A DNA stretch of 61,620 nucleotides, from the IMG/VR virus record IMGVR_UViG_3300022921_001235, positions 1 to 61,620 of that record, one strand, 5' to 3'. The notes under the pieces are model-generated. The model did not search any database, was not told the origin of the DNA, and saw nothing but the letters and a program-made list of their open reading frames with translations. This document shows, piece after piece, positions 39,463-45,751 of this stretch (position 1 is its first letter; each line of letters starts with the position of its first letter). Both the position numbers and the translations under genes were made by a program. This DNA is from a virus.

Positions 39463-39728
39463 TTGTTCATTGCCTTTACTCTTTTACTTGCCGGATTAAT
39501 ACGTTTGGTCTTTTTTGCTTTACGTGTCATTTTAGCACCTAATCTTGCTTTTGTCAACTTTAATCTTGCACGTTTTTTTATATCAGGTGCTGCAAAACAT
39601 TGTCCTATGTTTGAAACTATACGTCCAGCACGGGAACCAGAACTGCATCTAAACTTACGTACAACTTTGTTGCCGCGCTTTGCCCAGGCCATTTTTTCAT
39701 CAAGTGTAACTTCGTTAATCTTTACCAC
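39459..39728 (-). CDS. Very basic conserved-type protein, 89 aa
   Basis: GNKVVRKFRCSSGSRAGRIVSNIGQCFAAPDIKKRARLKLTKARLGAKMTRKAKKTKRINP. One third Lys/Arg, two Cys. Similar basic proteins with VVRK(F/Y)RC...GR occur in T4-like cyanophages. DNA packaging or an internal head role is plausible; not established. Confidence 0.6.
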   Translation of the reverse strand: MVKINEVTLDEKMAWAKRGNKVVRKFRCSSGSRAGRIVSNIGQCFAAPDIKKRARLKLTKARLGAKMTRKAKKTKRINPASKRVKAMNK

Positions 39729-39731
39729 GTT

Positions 39732-39965
39732 TTAACCTAACTGTAATAGTATTACTACAATAGTAGATAACAATCCAGCAACTATAGTTCCTGTTGCACC
39801 TATAATAACTTTTGATAAACTATTCTGTCCTGCGGCCATTTGTTCTGCAATACTGTCTAACTTTTTTTCTACATTGGTTAATCGACCGTCAAGAGCCTCG
39901 TAACGGATAGCACACAAATCAACGTGTGCTTCTAGTGATTCTCTTTCAAGTTTTGTGGTCGACAT
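39732..39965 (-). CDS. Small C-terminal-anchored membrane protein, 77 aa
   Basis: Charged coiled-coil part (SLEAHVDLCAIRYEALDGRLTNVEKKLDSIAEQM) followed by one membrane helix (SKVIIGATGTIVAGLLSTIVVILLQLG) at the very end. The layout is common for phage holin-like or XhlA-type proteins; no proof. Confidence 0.6.
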   Translation of the reverse strand: MSTTKLERESLEAHVDLCAIRYEALDGRLTNVEKKLDSIAEQMAAGQNSLSKVIIGATGTIVAGLLSTIVVILLQLG

Positions 39966-40045
39966 TCATTTCTCCAATATATTTACGACAGGAAATAGCC
40001 TTTTCGTTACCTAAAATAAATGCCTAAGTATATAAAATACTAATG

Positions 40046-40423
40046 TTATTTATCTATTTCTCTAAATACAATGTTAGAACTATTAATATCTGTGCGGAAT
40101 ACTGGATCATCTATAACTGCATCTTCTGTGAGTTCTTTGATAAAAGGTACTAGTTCAAAATCTAGTTTTAGCATATCAACACTGTGTATTCCGTATTCGA
40201 TATCAAATACCATCCTCCAAATCTTTTTAGCAGAAATGCCTTTTCCAAACTTGATTTTATTATCAACAAGGTAAGGCGATTTAATAATAGTAGGGTTGGC
40301 TCTAAGGCCGATAGTATTCATTACTGTTAAGTAGTTCTGTTGCTGATGTTCCAACAACTTTGGATCACCTCTGCGAGCGCCTGTTTCAGTAATATCAACT
40401 ACAGTAAATAATTCAAACATCAA
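40046..40423 (-). CDS. Hypothetical virion-type protein, 125 aa
   Basis: MMFELFTVVDITETGARRGDPKLLEHQQQNYLTVMNTIGLRANPTIIKSP. The pattern of ITETGARRG...QQQNYLT is one I associate with conserved T4-like marine phage proteins. It overlaps the sulfotransferase gene by 4 bases, and has a promoter at 40487-40515 inside that gene. Confidence 0.55.
   Translation of the reverse strand: MMFELFTVVDITETGARRGDPKLLEHQQQNYLTVMNTIGLRANPTIIKSPYLVDNKIKFGKGISAKKIWRMVFDIEYGIHSVDMLKLDFELVPFIKELTEDAVIDDPVFRTDINSSNIVFREIDK
40047..40054 (-). promoter_or_regulatory. T4-type late promoter core (GATAAATA)
   Basis: GATAAATA over the stop of the 125-aa gene, 82 bases before the next start at 39965. Confidence 0.4.
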
Positions 40424-40986
40424 AATTTATATCCATATCTTATAACATCTTTGATAAAAATGTTTTTAACCTCTTCAGCTAACTCTATTGTATAATAATC
40501 TTTGTAGTCTGTCAAGTCTGTTGTGTTTAAAAACGGCAACGGTTTATCACATCCTAGTATGCGTTGTACTTCTTTGAAGTCTTGTTCTAGTGTTTCAAAA
40601 CGTAATGTAAGATTGATTGCATCACCTAGCCAGTCTGCTTGCGGAGTACCCAAGTTATACCATTGTCTACTCCAACTCACTTGCGGTTTGAATGTCATGC
40701 CCAGTGATGGTATATCATTGTGTCCATAGATCAGTCGTTGTGTCAGCCAATCTTCGAAGTTTCCATTACCTGCAAACTTGTACCAACTAACCATGCGGGC
40801 CCACGGATTGCGTACAACGCCAAATCTAAATACTGTATCTGGAAAGAACTCGTCTACCTCTTTGAAACTACCATGCTTGCGTCCTTCCACTGTAGTGAAG
40901 TTATCATCAAGCCATGTGCTGATACTAGTACCTGCTGTCTTAGGATTGTGTATAAATGTTATTTTATGATCAGGAAGGTAACGCAT
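40420..40986 (-). CDS. Sulfotransferase
   Basis: 188 residues. 5'-phosphosulfate loop HNPKTAGTS (13-21) and 3'-phosphate site VVRNPWARM (57-65) followed by VSWYKF are the family landmarks. It moves sulfate from PAPS to a sugar, peptide or lipid hydroxyl. Marine T4-like phages sometimes carry such genes beside virion genes, suggesting sulfation of a surface polymer. Start at 40986 is the only good ATG. Confidence 0.85.
   Translation of the reverse strand: MRYLPDHKITFIHNPKTAGTSISTWLDDNFTTVEGRKHGSFKEVDEFFPDTVFRFGVVRNPWARMVSWYKFAGNGNFEDWLTQRLIYGHNDIPSLGMTFKPQVSWSRQWYNLGTPQADWLGDAINLTLRFETLEQDFKEVQRILGCDKPLPFLNTTDLTDYKDYYTIELAEEVKNIFIKDVIRYGYKF
40487..40515 (-). promoter_or_regulatory. Sigma70-like promoter inside the sulfotransferase gene
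   Basis: TTGACA (40510-40515), 17-base spacer, TACAAT (40487-40492), before the start at 40423. Confidence 0.5.
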
Positions 40987-41003
40987 CTAGTACTTAGTAG
41001 CCA

Positions 41004-41035
41004 TAAAAAAAGAGTCACTTAAAAAGTGACTCTTT
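41004..41035. terminator. Bidirectional terminator
   Basis: AAAGAGTCACTT and AAGTGACTCTTT form a 12-bp stem with a 1-3 base loop; a run of T follows on the minus strand. It closes the 118-aa gene. Confidence 0.85.
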
Positions 41036-41080
41036 AGTGTGACGCCTGTTATAACATCACGGTTCCTAAGGTAAGGAATC

Positions 41081-41437
41081 TTATACTGCTACAGTGAAGC
41101 TTGCTGCTGCTTCGACAGTTGAGTCGTTTGCATCTGCTGCTACTTCCATGATAGCACGTACACGAGATTGTAGCGAAGCTGCTGTGTTTGCATGTGAATC
41201 AACTACAACGTTGATAATGCCGTCTGCTGCTGCTGGTGCCCATGCCATTAATGGTGCTAGTTCACGAAGGATTAGGTCATACTTTGAACCGTGTGCTCCG
41301 TCTACAGTTTGTAGATCAACTGCTGTGTTGCTGTCGTCTTTTACTGTAATTTTGTACATTGCTACTGCTGCTGTAGTTTCTAATGTACCTACTGTGTTGT
41401 CTCCACCGTGTACTGGTGTAAAATCATATGTTGCCAT
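41081..41437 (-). CDS. Abundant virion-type protein, 118 aa
   Basis: MATYDFTPVHGGDNTVGTLETTAAVAMYKITVKDDSNTAVDLQTVDGAHGSKYDLILRELAPLMAW. Ala/Asp/Thr/Val-rich, beta then helix, no signal peptide. Codon choice is simple and it has its own terminator and late promoter core (41497-41504), so it is probably made in quantity. A small head-decoration or tail protein is likely. Not recognised. Confidence 0.6.
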   Translation of the reverse strand: MATYDFTPVHGGDNTVGTLETTAAVAMYKITVKDDSNTAVDLQTVDGAHGSKYDLILRELAPLMAWAPAAADGIINVVVDSHANTAASLQSRVRAIMEVAADANDSTVEAAASFTVAV

Positions 41438-41496
41438 TTTTATTCTCCTAATATCTCTATGGCAAATACACTACTCTGTGTACTTGTTTATAATAT

Positions 41497-41504
41497 TATT
41501 TATC
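41497..41504 (-). promoter_or_regulatory. T4-type late promoter core (GATAAATA)
   Basis: GATAAATA 60 bases before the 118-aa virion-type gene, overlapping the C-terminus of the 292-aa gene. Confidence 0.45.
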
Positions 41505-42378
41505 TCTTTGTATTCTTTTTTGCTCTTTTATGCAGTATTTTGAACTGTTCTATGTATGCAGGGCCGGCTCTAACAATATCATCTAGCATTACTACCAACG
41601 GAGCATATGCTTGCACAAACTGTGCTATAGTAGTTTTTCCTGCTACAGCATTTTCAATAAACTTTGCAATAAAAGGTAGTTTGCTAACTGGAACTAAGAA
41701 TCTGTAGTTGATTACATCTGACTGTTTTACATCGTCTGGTGTGCTTACACTATACTCCGGATCTGTTTTACTAAGATCTTCAAGATTCTTATCTAATGCA
41801 AGTTTGCTAAACTGTTGTAGGAAATCACTATCACTGAGTTTTGCTCTACCTGCAAACAACAAACGTGTAACAGTCAACTGACGTTCTTTTTGTGTGTCTG
41901 TGCCAAATGCTGCAATGCGTCTACGTAGTGTTTTATAATCAGATGTTTGTATTTTTAGTTCTCGTTCAATTTGAAATAGGGTTTCTATATCTGATGTAGT
42001 TGGAGGTGTATTCTTTGCCATGCTTCTTAGATAACCATTTAAGTTGCCAATACTAAGTAAAACACCTCTACGTTCGATTGCTGCGGCGTCTGAATTTTTT
42101 AACTTTCCTAAGGCAGTTTCATCACCAGTGATAAAATAAATCAGGTTGTAAAGATCACTACTGTCAACTCTGTGACGGCTATAATCTCTATACATCACAG
42201 TCTTATAAGCATATTTGGCTGACGTATCTCTATGCGATCTATAATGTCGCATTACTTGCATCATTAATAATATTAAAAACGCACGTTCTCTGCAATCAGT
42301 ATATGTTAACATACGCTGATTTCTGCTACTTCGTGTCATACGCGATTCTTGTATGTCGTGTAAAAATTCAAATGCCAT
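41500..42378 (-). CDS. Hypothetical virion-type protein, 292 aa
   Basis: Helical, basic ends: MAFEFLHDIQESRMTRSSRNQRMLTYTDCRERAFLILLMMQVMRHYRSH at the start and HKRAKKNTKR at the end. Middle has LFQIERELKIQTSDYKTLRRRIAAFGTD. It overlaps the 83-aa gene by 1 base. The gene pair sits among late-type genes. No family recognised. Confidence 0.6.
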   Translation of the reverse strand: MAFEFLHDIQESRMTRSSRNQRMLTYTDCRERAFLILLMMQVMRHYRSHRDTSAKYAYKTVMYRDYSRHRVDSSDLYNLIYFITGDETALGKLKNSDAAAIERRGVLLSIGNLNGYLRSMAKNTPPTTSDIETLFQIERELKIQTSDYKTLRRRIAAFGTDTQKERQLTVTRLLFAGRAKLSDSDFLQQFSKLALDKNLEDLSKTDPEYSVSTPDDVKQSDVINYRFLVPVSKLPFIAKFIENAVAGKTTIAQFVQAYAPLVVMLDDIVRAGPAYIEQFKILHKRAKKNTKR

Positions 42379-42629
42379 TATTTTTTACTTTCAATGACTT
42401 TGGTTACTCCGGTAACAAACTTTTTGCTGCTGCCTGCTCTAATGCTGTTAAGAAAACGTCTTTCTAATTCACTGGCAGTTTTTTCATCATAAGTTTCATA
42501 TATTTTTTGCATAAGATTTATAGAACTTTCAATGATATTAGTTCCAGTACTCTGAATAAACTCGTCGCCGCGAGATGATGTGTGTATATTATTTAATTCT
42601 TCTAAGATACTACGTGTACGTTTTCTCAT
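42378..42629 (-). CDS. Hypothetical helical protein, 83 aa
   Basis: MRKRTRSILEELNNIHTSSRGDEFIQSTGTNIIESSINLMQKIYETYDEKTASELERRFLNSIRAGSSKKF. Helical and amphipathic. Head of the operon with the 292-aa gene, behind a late core at 42648-42655. Confidence 0.6.
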   Translation of the reverse strand: MRKRTRSILEELNNIHTSSRGDEFIQSTGTNIIESSINLMQKIYETYDEKTASELERRFLNSIRAGSSKKFVTGVTKVIESKK

Positions 42630-42647
42630 TAGTTCTACCTCTTAATG

Positions 42648-42673
42648 TATTTAGCATAACCTAATACTAAATA
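42648..42673. promoter_or_regulatory. Divergent pair of late promoter cores
   Basis: Minus GCTAAATA (42648-42655) toward the 83-aa gene and plus ACTAAATA (42666-42673) toward the lipase at 42696, 10 bases apart. The plus unit then has GAGGGC as ribosome site. Confidence 0.55.
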
Positions 42674-42695
42674 TGTTTATAAGTGAGGGCTTAAT

Positions 42696-43457
42696 ATGAT
42701 AACAGAAATGACATTAATGCAACGCAGTCTATTATTTGCTAAACTATCGAGTATAGCATACAACGATGACATAGACTGGGTTAGCAAAAAAGTAAGAAAA
42801 CTAGGCTTTACAACTGTAGAGTTTTATAATAGAGAAGGTGCTCAGGCATATCGCTTCATGAACAAGGATGATTTGGTCATAGCATGTCGTGGAACACAAC
42901 CAACAGAGTTTAATGACATCAGTGCAGACCTAAAAGCATTGCCTGTGGTAGCAGAAACAGTTAGTAGAGTGCATCAGGGTTTTAAGGCAGAAGTAGATGA
43001 ACTTTGGCCTATGATATTAGAAGATATTAATCGCAAAGCAAATGGCAAAAAGAAACTTTGGTTTTGTGGACACAGTTTAGGTGCTGGTATGGCAACTATT
43101 ATGGCTAGTCGTTGTCATTTATATCCAGATATAAACCCAGTAGAAGAACTATACACCTATGGTTCGCCTAGAGTGGGCTGGAAGAAATACTGTAAGAGCT
43201 TGGGTGTTGTACATCATCGCTGGGTAAACAACAACGATATAGTTACTAGAGTACCATTACGTGTAATGGGATACACACATGACGGTATAGAACATTATAT
43301 GAATGCATATGGAGTTGAGCGTAAACTTACAACATGGCAGCGTACCAAAGATCGCTGGCGTGGTATGTGGATGGGTATTAGGCAAGGCGGCGTTGATAGT
43401 TTTAGTGATCATTCAATGACAAACTATATTGCTAACTTGGAAAAAATGCAGGGCTAA
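42696..43457 (+). CDS. Class 3 lipase
   Basis: 253 residues. VIACRGTQPTEFNDI (61-75), GHSLGAGMA (125-133, Ser127), YTYGSPRVGWKKY (153-165), NNNDIVTRVP (178-187, Asp181) and FSDHSM (236-241, His239) complete the Lipase_3 triad. It cleaves lipid esters. No signal peptide, so it would act on the inner membrane from inside or be freed at lysis. It is the second Ser hydrolase in the window. The stop codon is inside the terminator hairpin at 43442-43471. Confidence 0.88.
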   Translation: MITEMTLMQRSLLFAKLSSIAYNDDIDWVSKKVRKLGFTTVEFYNREGAQAYRFMNKDDLVIACRGTQPTEFNDISADLKALPVVAETVSRVHQGFKAEVDELWPMILEDINRKANGKKKLWFCGHSLGAGMATIMASRCHLYPDINPVEELYTYGSPRVGWKKYCKSLGVVHHRWVNNNDIVTRVPLRVMGYTHDGIEHYMNAYGVERKLTTWQRTKDRWRGMWMGIRQGGVDSFSDHSMTNYIANLEKMQG

Positions 43458-43471
43458 CCATTGGCCCTGCT
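43442..43471. terminator. Hairpin terminator shared by lipase gene and an antisense RNA
   Basis: GCAGGGC (43449-43455) and GCCCTGC (43465-43471), with AAAAAA at 43442-43447 that becomes UUUUUU on the minus strand. Best read as a minus-strand terminator; it includes the lipase stop codon. Confidence 0.7.
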
Positions 43472-43505
43472 CGTGCTTATTACGTAGCAACCCGATTGTA
43501 TCAAC
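43442..43505 (-). ncRNA. Putative small RNA
   Basis: A minus-strand sigma70-like promoter (43512-43539) is followed after about 60 bases by the terminator at 43442-43471, with no open reading frame of note between. The 3' end is antisense to the lipase stop region. The existence of a short transcript is inferred. Confidence 0.45.
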
Positions 43506-43511
43506 TATTTT

Positions 43512-43539
43512 AGTATAGCAGCTTTATCCTGTTAGTCAA
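43512..43539 (-). promoter_or_regulatory. Orphan sigma70-like promoter
   Basis: TTGACT (43534-43539), 16-base spacer, TATACT (43512-43517). The only thing downstream on this strand is the terminator at 43442. Confidence 0.5.
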
Positions 43540-43547
43540 CCATACTT

Positions 43548-43781
43548 TTAAAGTTTTTCGCCGCAATGTGGGCAGTTTGTTAAGGTGCCCATTTGCTTTT
43601 CCATTTTCTTTAGAAGGTCACGCATTGACTTTGCTTCTTTGATTTGTCTCTTTAGCCAGTCTTTGCGTCTATCTGATTTAGCACGTTCAAGTTCTTTTTT
43701 TAGATCCTGCTTTTGCCTGTCAAGTTTTTGTTTGAACACACCGTAGAATGCTGTGTTTATCTGTTCTTCATTTTTACTCAT
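43548..43781 (-). CDS. Coiled-coil protein with C-terminal CxxC, 77 aa
   Basis: Long charged helix (KQKLDRQKQDLKKELERAKSDRRKDWLKRQIKEAKSMRDLLKKMEKQM) and a terminal CPHCGEKL half zinc ribbon, so a zinc site would need a dimer. Early promoter at 43803-43831. Likely nucleic-acid binding; no family recognised. Confidence 0.65.
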   Translation of the reverse strand: MSKNEEQINTAFYGVFKQKLDRQKQDLKKELERAKSDRRKDWLKRQIKEAKSMRDLLKKMEKQMGTLTNCPHCGEKL

Positions 43782-43802
43782 TGTGTGACTCCGTAAAAAC
43801 TT

Positions 43803-43831
43803 AATGTAGCACAGAGCGTTAATGTTGTCAA
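43803..43831 (-). promoter_or_regulatory. Sigma70-like promoter
   Basis: TTGACA (43826-43831), 17-base spacer, TACATT (43803-43808), before the 77-aa coiled-coil gene. Confidence 0.55.
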
Positions 43832-43851
43832 GTGTTATTGACTATAAAAAA

Positions 43852-43859
43852 TATAAATA
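43852..43859 (+). promoter_or_regulatory. T4-type late promoter TATAAATA
   Basis: Exact TATAAATA on the plus strand, 86 bases before the start at 43945. It begins the small plus-strand cluster. Confidence 0.6.
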
Positions 43860-43944
43860 GTACGGCAAGATAAGTTCTCGACCTGAGTAGTTGGTAGCAC
43901 AACTCGCGCTCGCGTCACAAAGCATCATTACAAAGGAACACACA

Positions 43945-44124
43945 ATGATCAATTTAGCAAAAGCTATTGGTCGTGTAATGATGACTGCGGTCTCACCTAC
44001 ACGATCAGACAAACAACACGCAATGGAAACATATGTTAAGACCGAGTTTTCCAGAGGAGACCAAGCATACGTGCTTGACTGTATGCGCTACGGACGTCCT
44101 GTAGATTTTCGTAACATAGTATAA
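43945..44124 (+). CDS. Small protein, 59 aa, DUF3563/DUF1127-like
   Basis: ATG at 43945 has AAGGA before it. MINLAKAIGRVMMTAVSPTRSDKQHAMETYVKTEFSRGDQAYVLDCMRYGRP. A short helix followed by a polar helix with a conserved-looking YGRP end resembles small alphaproteobacterial regulators. Hairpin terminator follows at 44133-44164. Function unknown. Confidence 0.55.
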   Translation: MINLAKAIGRVMMTAVSPTRSDKQHAMETYVKTEFSRGDQAYVLDCMRYGRPVDFRNIV

Positions 44125-44132
44125 TAAGACAG

Positions 44133-44164
44133 CAATAGGGTGGCTCAGGTTGCCCTATTGTTCT
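44133..44164 (+). terminator. Terminator-like hairpin
   Basis: CAATAGGG and CCCTATTG, 8 bp, followed by TTCT. A GC-rich second hairpin (GTGCG, 6 bases, CGCAC) follows at about 44168. The rest of 44165-44325 holds no clear gene; TTAAATAT near 44246 may be a weak late core. Confidence 0.55.
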
Positions 44165-44325
44165 GGGTGCGCAGATACGCACAGTTGCACTACACGCATA
44201 GCGTCTTTGCACACAAAGCACTAGTAAAACGGTCAACTATGTGTTAAATATAGTTGTAGAAGGAGTAAAACTAGCAGGTGCTAGACTCGGATCACACATA
44301 TACATATATACAAAAGGAAACTAAA

Positions 44326-44580
44326 ATGACTACATTGGTAGCAACAACATTTGACTGGTTTGGCTTTTCAGCTATTGCCAACTGGTTTAAAAACTTAGGT
44401 GTCGAACTACAAAGACGCAGAAATATCAAAGACACAATCAAACAACTATCAGCACTAACAAACCATGAACTTAACGACATTGGTATTGCTCGTGGCGATA
44501 TTTGGCATATTGCACACACATCATTCCCAAAAGGCAAAACTGTTGCTGATGTTAACCGCAACTTAAAAGGATGGGTGTAA
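44326..44580 (+). CDS. DUF1127-family small protein
   Basis: 84 residues from the ATG at 44326 (AAAGGA before). RRRNIKDTIKQLSALTNHELNDIGIARGDIWHIAH (about 32-66) is the DUF1127 (YjiS-like) core, with the L...L...EL.DIG(I/L).R.DI pattern. In Alphaproteobacteria such proteins affect small-RNA turnover and carbon or phosphate use. Full-length members place this motif at the C-terminus as here. First of three overlapping micro-genes. Confidence 0.78.
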   Translation: MTTLVATTFDWFGFSAIANWFKNLGVELQRRRNIKDTIKQLSALTNHELNDIGIARGDIWHIAHTSFPKGKTVADVNRNLKGWV

Positions 44581-44750
44581 TGACTACTCTAGTAATGAAC
44601 TACACTGTCAATCCTTTTTGGACTGCACTCAAAACATTTGGGCGTGGAACATATAACTTCTTAGAGTCAGTGGGCCGTGCAAGAGCTGCTGCTGAACTTA
44701 GTCGTCAGGGCTATCACAAAGCTGCAAAAAATGTAATGTTAGGAAATTAA
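44580..44750 (+). CDS. Micro-protein, 56 aa, partner of DUF1127 gene
   Basis: The ATG shares a base with the DUF1127 stop (TAATG). It starts MTTLVMNYTVNPFW, like the DUF1127 protein start MTTLVATTFDWFGF, so duplication is likely. It continues with a helix RARAAAELSRQGYHKAAKNVM. Confidence 0.62.
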   Translation: MTTLVMNYTVNPFWTALKTFGRGTYNFLESVGRARAAAELSRQGYHKAAKNVMLGN

Positions 44751-44751
44751 T

Positions 44752-44886
44752 ATGTGGAATAGATTTATTCGTGCAATGGAATACCGTAGTTACTGCATGG
44801 CGATTCGTGAACTACGCAATAAAGGCTTGTTTACAGAAGCACAACGCATTAGTGAATACAAACACAATTTGTATCCAACACACTAA
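44752..44886 (+). CDS. Micro-protein, 44 aa
   Basis: MWNRFIRAMEYRSYCMAIRE then a helix with ELRNKGLFTEAQRISEYKHN. The helix pattern (RELxxxGxxxEAxxI) is like the preceding micro-protein. It starts 1 base after the previous stop, so the three form a coupled unit ended by the terminator at 44899. Confidence 0.58.
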   Translation: MWNRFIRAMEYRSYCMAIRELRNKGLFTEAQRISEYKHNLYPTH

Positions 44887-44898
44887 TAATAAGAAGCA

Positions 44899-44927
44899 AG
44901 CGTCTAAAACATTTAGGCGCTTTTTTC
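44899..44927 (+). terminator. Rho-independent terminator
   Basis: AGCGTCTAAA and TTTAGGCGCT (one G-T pair) with a 3-base loop, followed by TTTTT. Ends the DUF1127 cluster. The next promoter overlaps its end. Confidence 0.88.
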
Positions 44928-44956
44928 TTGACATAAATAGATTACTACGTTATAGT
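44928..44956 (+). promoter_or_regulatory. Sigma70-like promoter
   Basis: TTGACA (44928-44933), 17-base spacer, TATAGT (44951-44956), before the gene at 44989. An ATAAATA core also lies inside (44933-44939). Confidence 0.65.
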
Positions 44957-44988
44957 AGTAATACACATAGATACACAGGAGAAAAACT

Positions 44989-45282
44989 ATGAATGATATG
45001 ACAAAAAACTTTGAACAGTTTGCTGAAATGATGAAGGCAGCAATGCCACAAGTAAAAGCAAACAAAAACGGTTATGAACTACGCACAAAGGTGCTGGAGT
45101 TTGCACAAAACAACGTATGGCAAGACTATCACGCCAAACTTGGTCAGTTCGAAACTACTGTTACCAAAGACGGTGACGAGATTGTGACCACAATAGAAAT
45201 GCCAAATGTGCCAGGTGCTGAACAAGTGCTTGAAACTGCTAACAAGTTCTATGAGTTTGTAAGTGGCAATAAAAATAAATAA
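44989..45282 (+). CDS. Hypothetical helical protein, 97 aa
   Basis: MNDMTKNFEQFAEMMKAAMPQVKANKNGYELRTKVLEFAQNNVWQDYHAKLGQFETTVTKDGDEIVTTIEMPNVPGAEQVLETANKFYEFV. Helix-strand-helix, Ala/Lys-rich, phasin-like look; I recall similar proteins in T4-like cyanophages. Short terminator at 45308-45322. Function unknown. Confidence 0.6.
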   Translation: MNDMTKNFEQFAEMMKAAMPQVKANKNGYELRTKVLEFAQNNVWQDYHAKLGQFETTVTKDGDEIVTTIEMPNVPGAEQVLETANKFYEFVSGNKNK

Positions 45283-45307
45283 TAATACAAGAGTATTTTA
45301 GCTAGTA

Positions 45308-45322
45308 GGGCATAGCCCTTTT
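45308..45322 (+). terminator. Short terminator
   Basis: GGGC-ATA-GCCC followed by TTTT. Confidence 0.55.
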
Positions 45323-45341
45323 AATAAGAACCTTTAACAAA

Positions 45342-45371
45342 GCCCCTCGTTTAGTTTCACTAGGCGGGGGG
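45342..45371 (+). other. Strong RNA hairpin of unknown role
   Basis: CCCC... and ...GGGG form about 13 pairs including three G-U pairs, with a TTC loop. No T run follows. It lies in a 268-base gap (45283-45550) together with a smaller palindrome GTCATA/TATGAC at 45426-45445. Could be part of an untranslated or regulatory RNA; no known class recognised. Confidence 0.4.
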
Positions 45372-45497
45372 TAATCTTTAGCACGTATGCTGAAAAACAG
45401 TTATCAAATATTTTATTTTAACCATGTCATATGGGGCCGTATGACGTGTCGTTTGATGCCGTACGAAGCGGTGTAAGATTTAACACTAATATTTTGT

Positions 45498-45526
45498 TTG
45501 ACACAAAATATATAATATGTTATTCT
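45498..45526 (+). promoter_or_regulatory. Sigma70-like promoter
   Basis: TTGACA (45498-45503), 17-base spacer, TATTCT (45521-45526), about 25 bases before the start at 45551. Confidence 0.6.
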
Positions 45527-45550
45527 AATACTAAATCAAAAGGAAGATGT

Positions 45551-45751
45551 ATGGATACTGTTAAAAATATATTTTATGAAGTTTACAAACAGATAGATGA
45601 GAAAACAGACCAGTGGGAACTGTGTTCAAGTCATCTTGATGAAACAGATGCCGAGCAATGGATTGTAAAACTTATTGATGAAAATCCTGACTACGAAGAC
45701 ATTAACTTTAGAATTGACGAGTGTGTCGAAGAAGTTGTAAAAAAAATCTAA
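45551..45751 (+). CDS. Hypothetical acidic protein, 66 aa
   Basis: Start at 45551 has AAAAGGAAG before it. MDTVKNIFYEVYKQIDEKTDQWELCSSHLDETDAEQWIVKLIDENPDYEDINFRIDECVEEVVKKI. Strongly acidic, helical. Its stop overlaps, tail to tail, the giant fibre gene by 4 bases. No family recognised. Confidence 0.6.
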   Translation: MDTVKNIFYEVYKQIDEKTDQWELCSSHLDETDAEQWIVKLIDENPDYEDINFRIDECVEEVVKKI

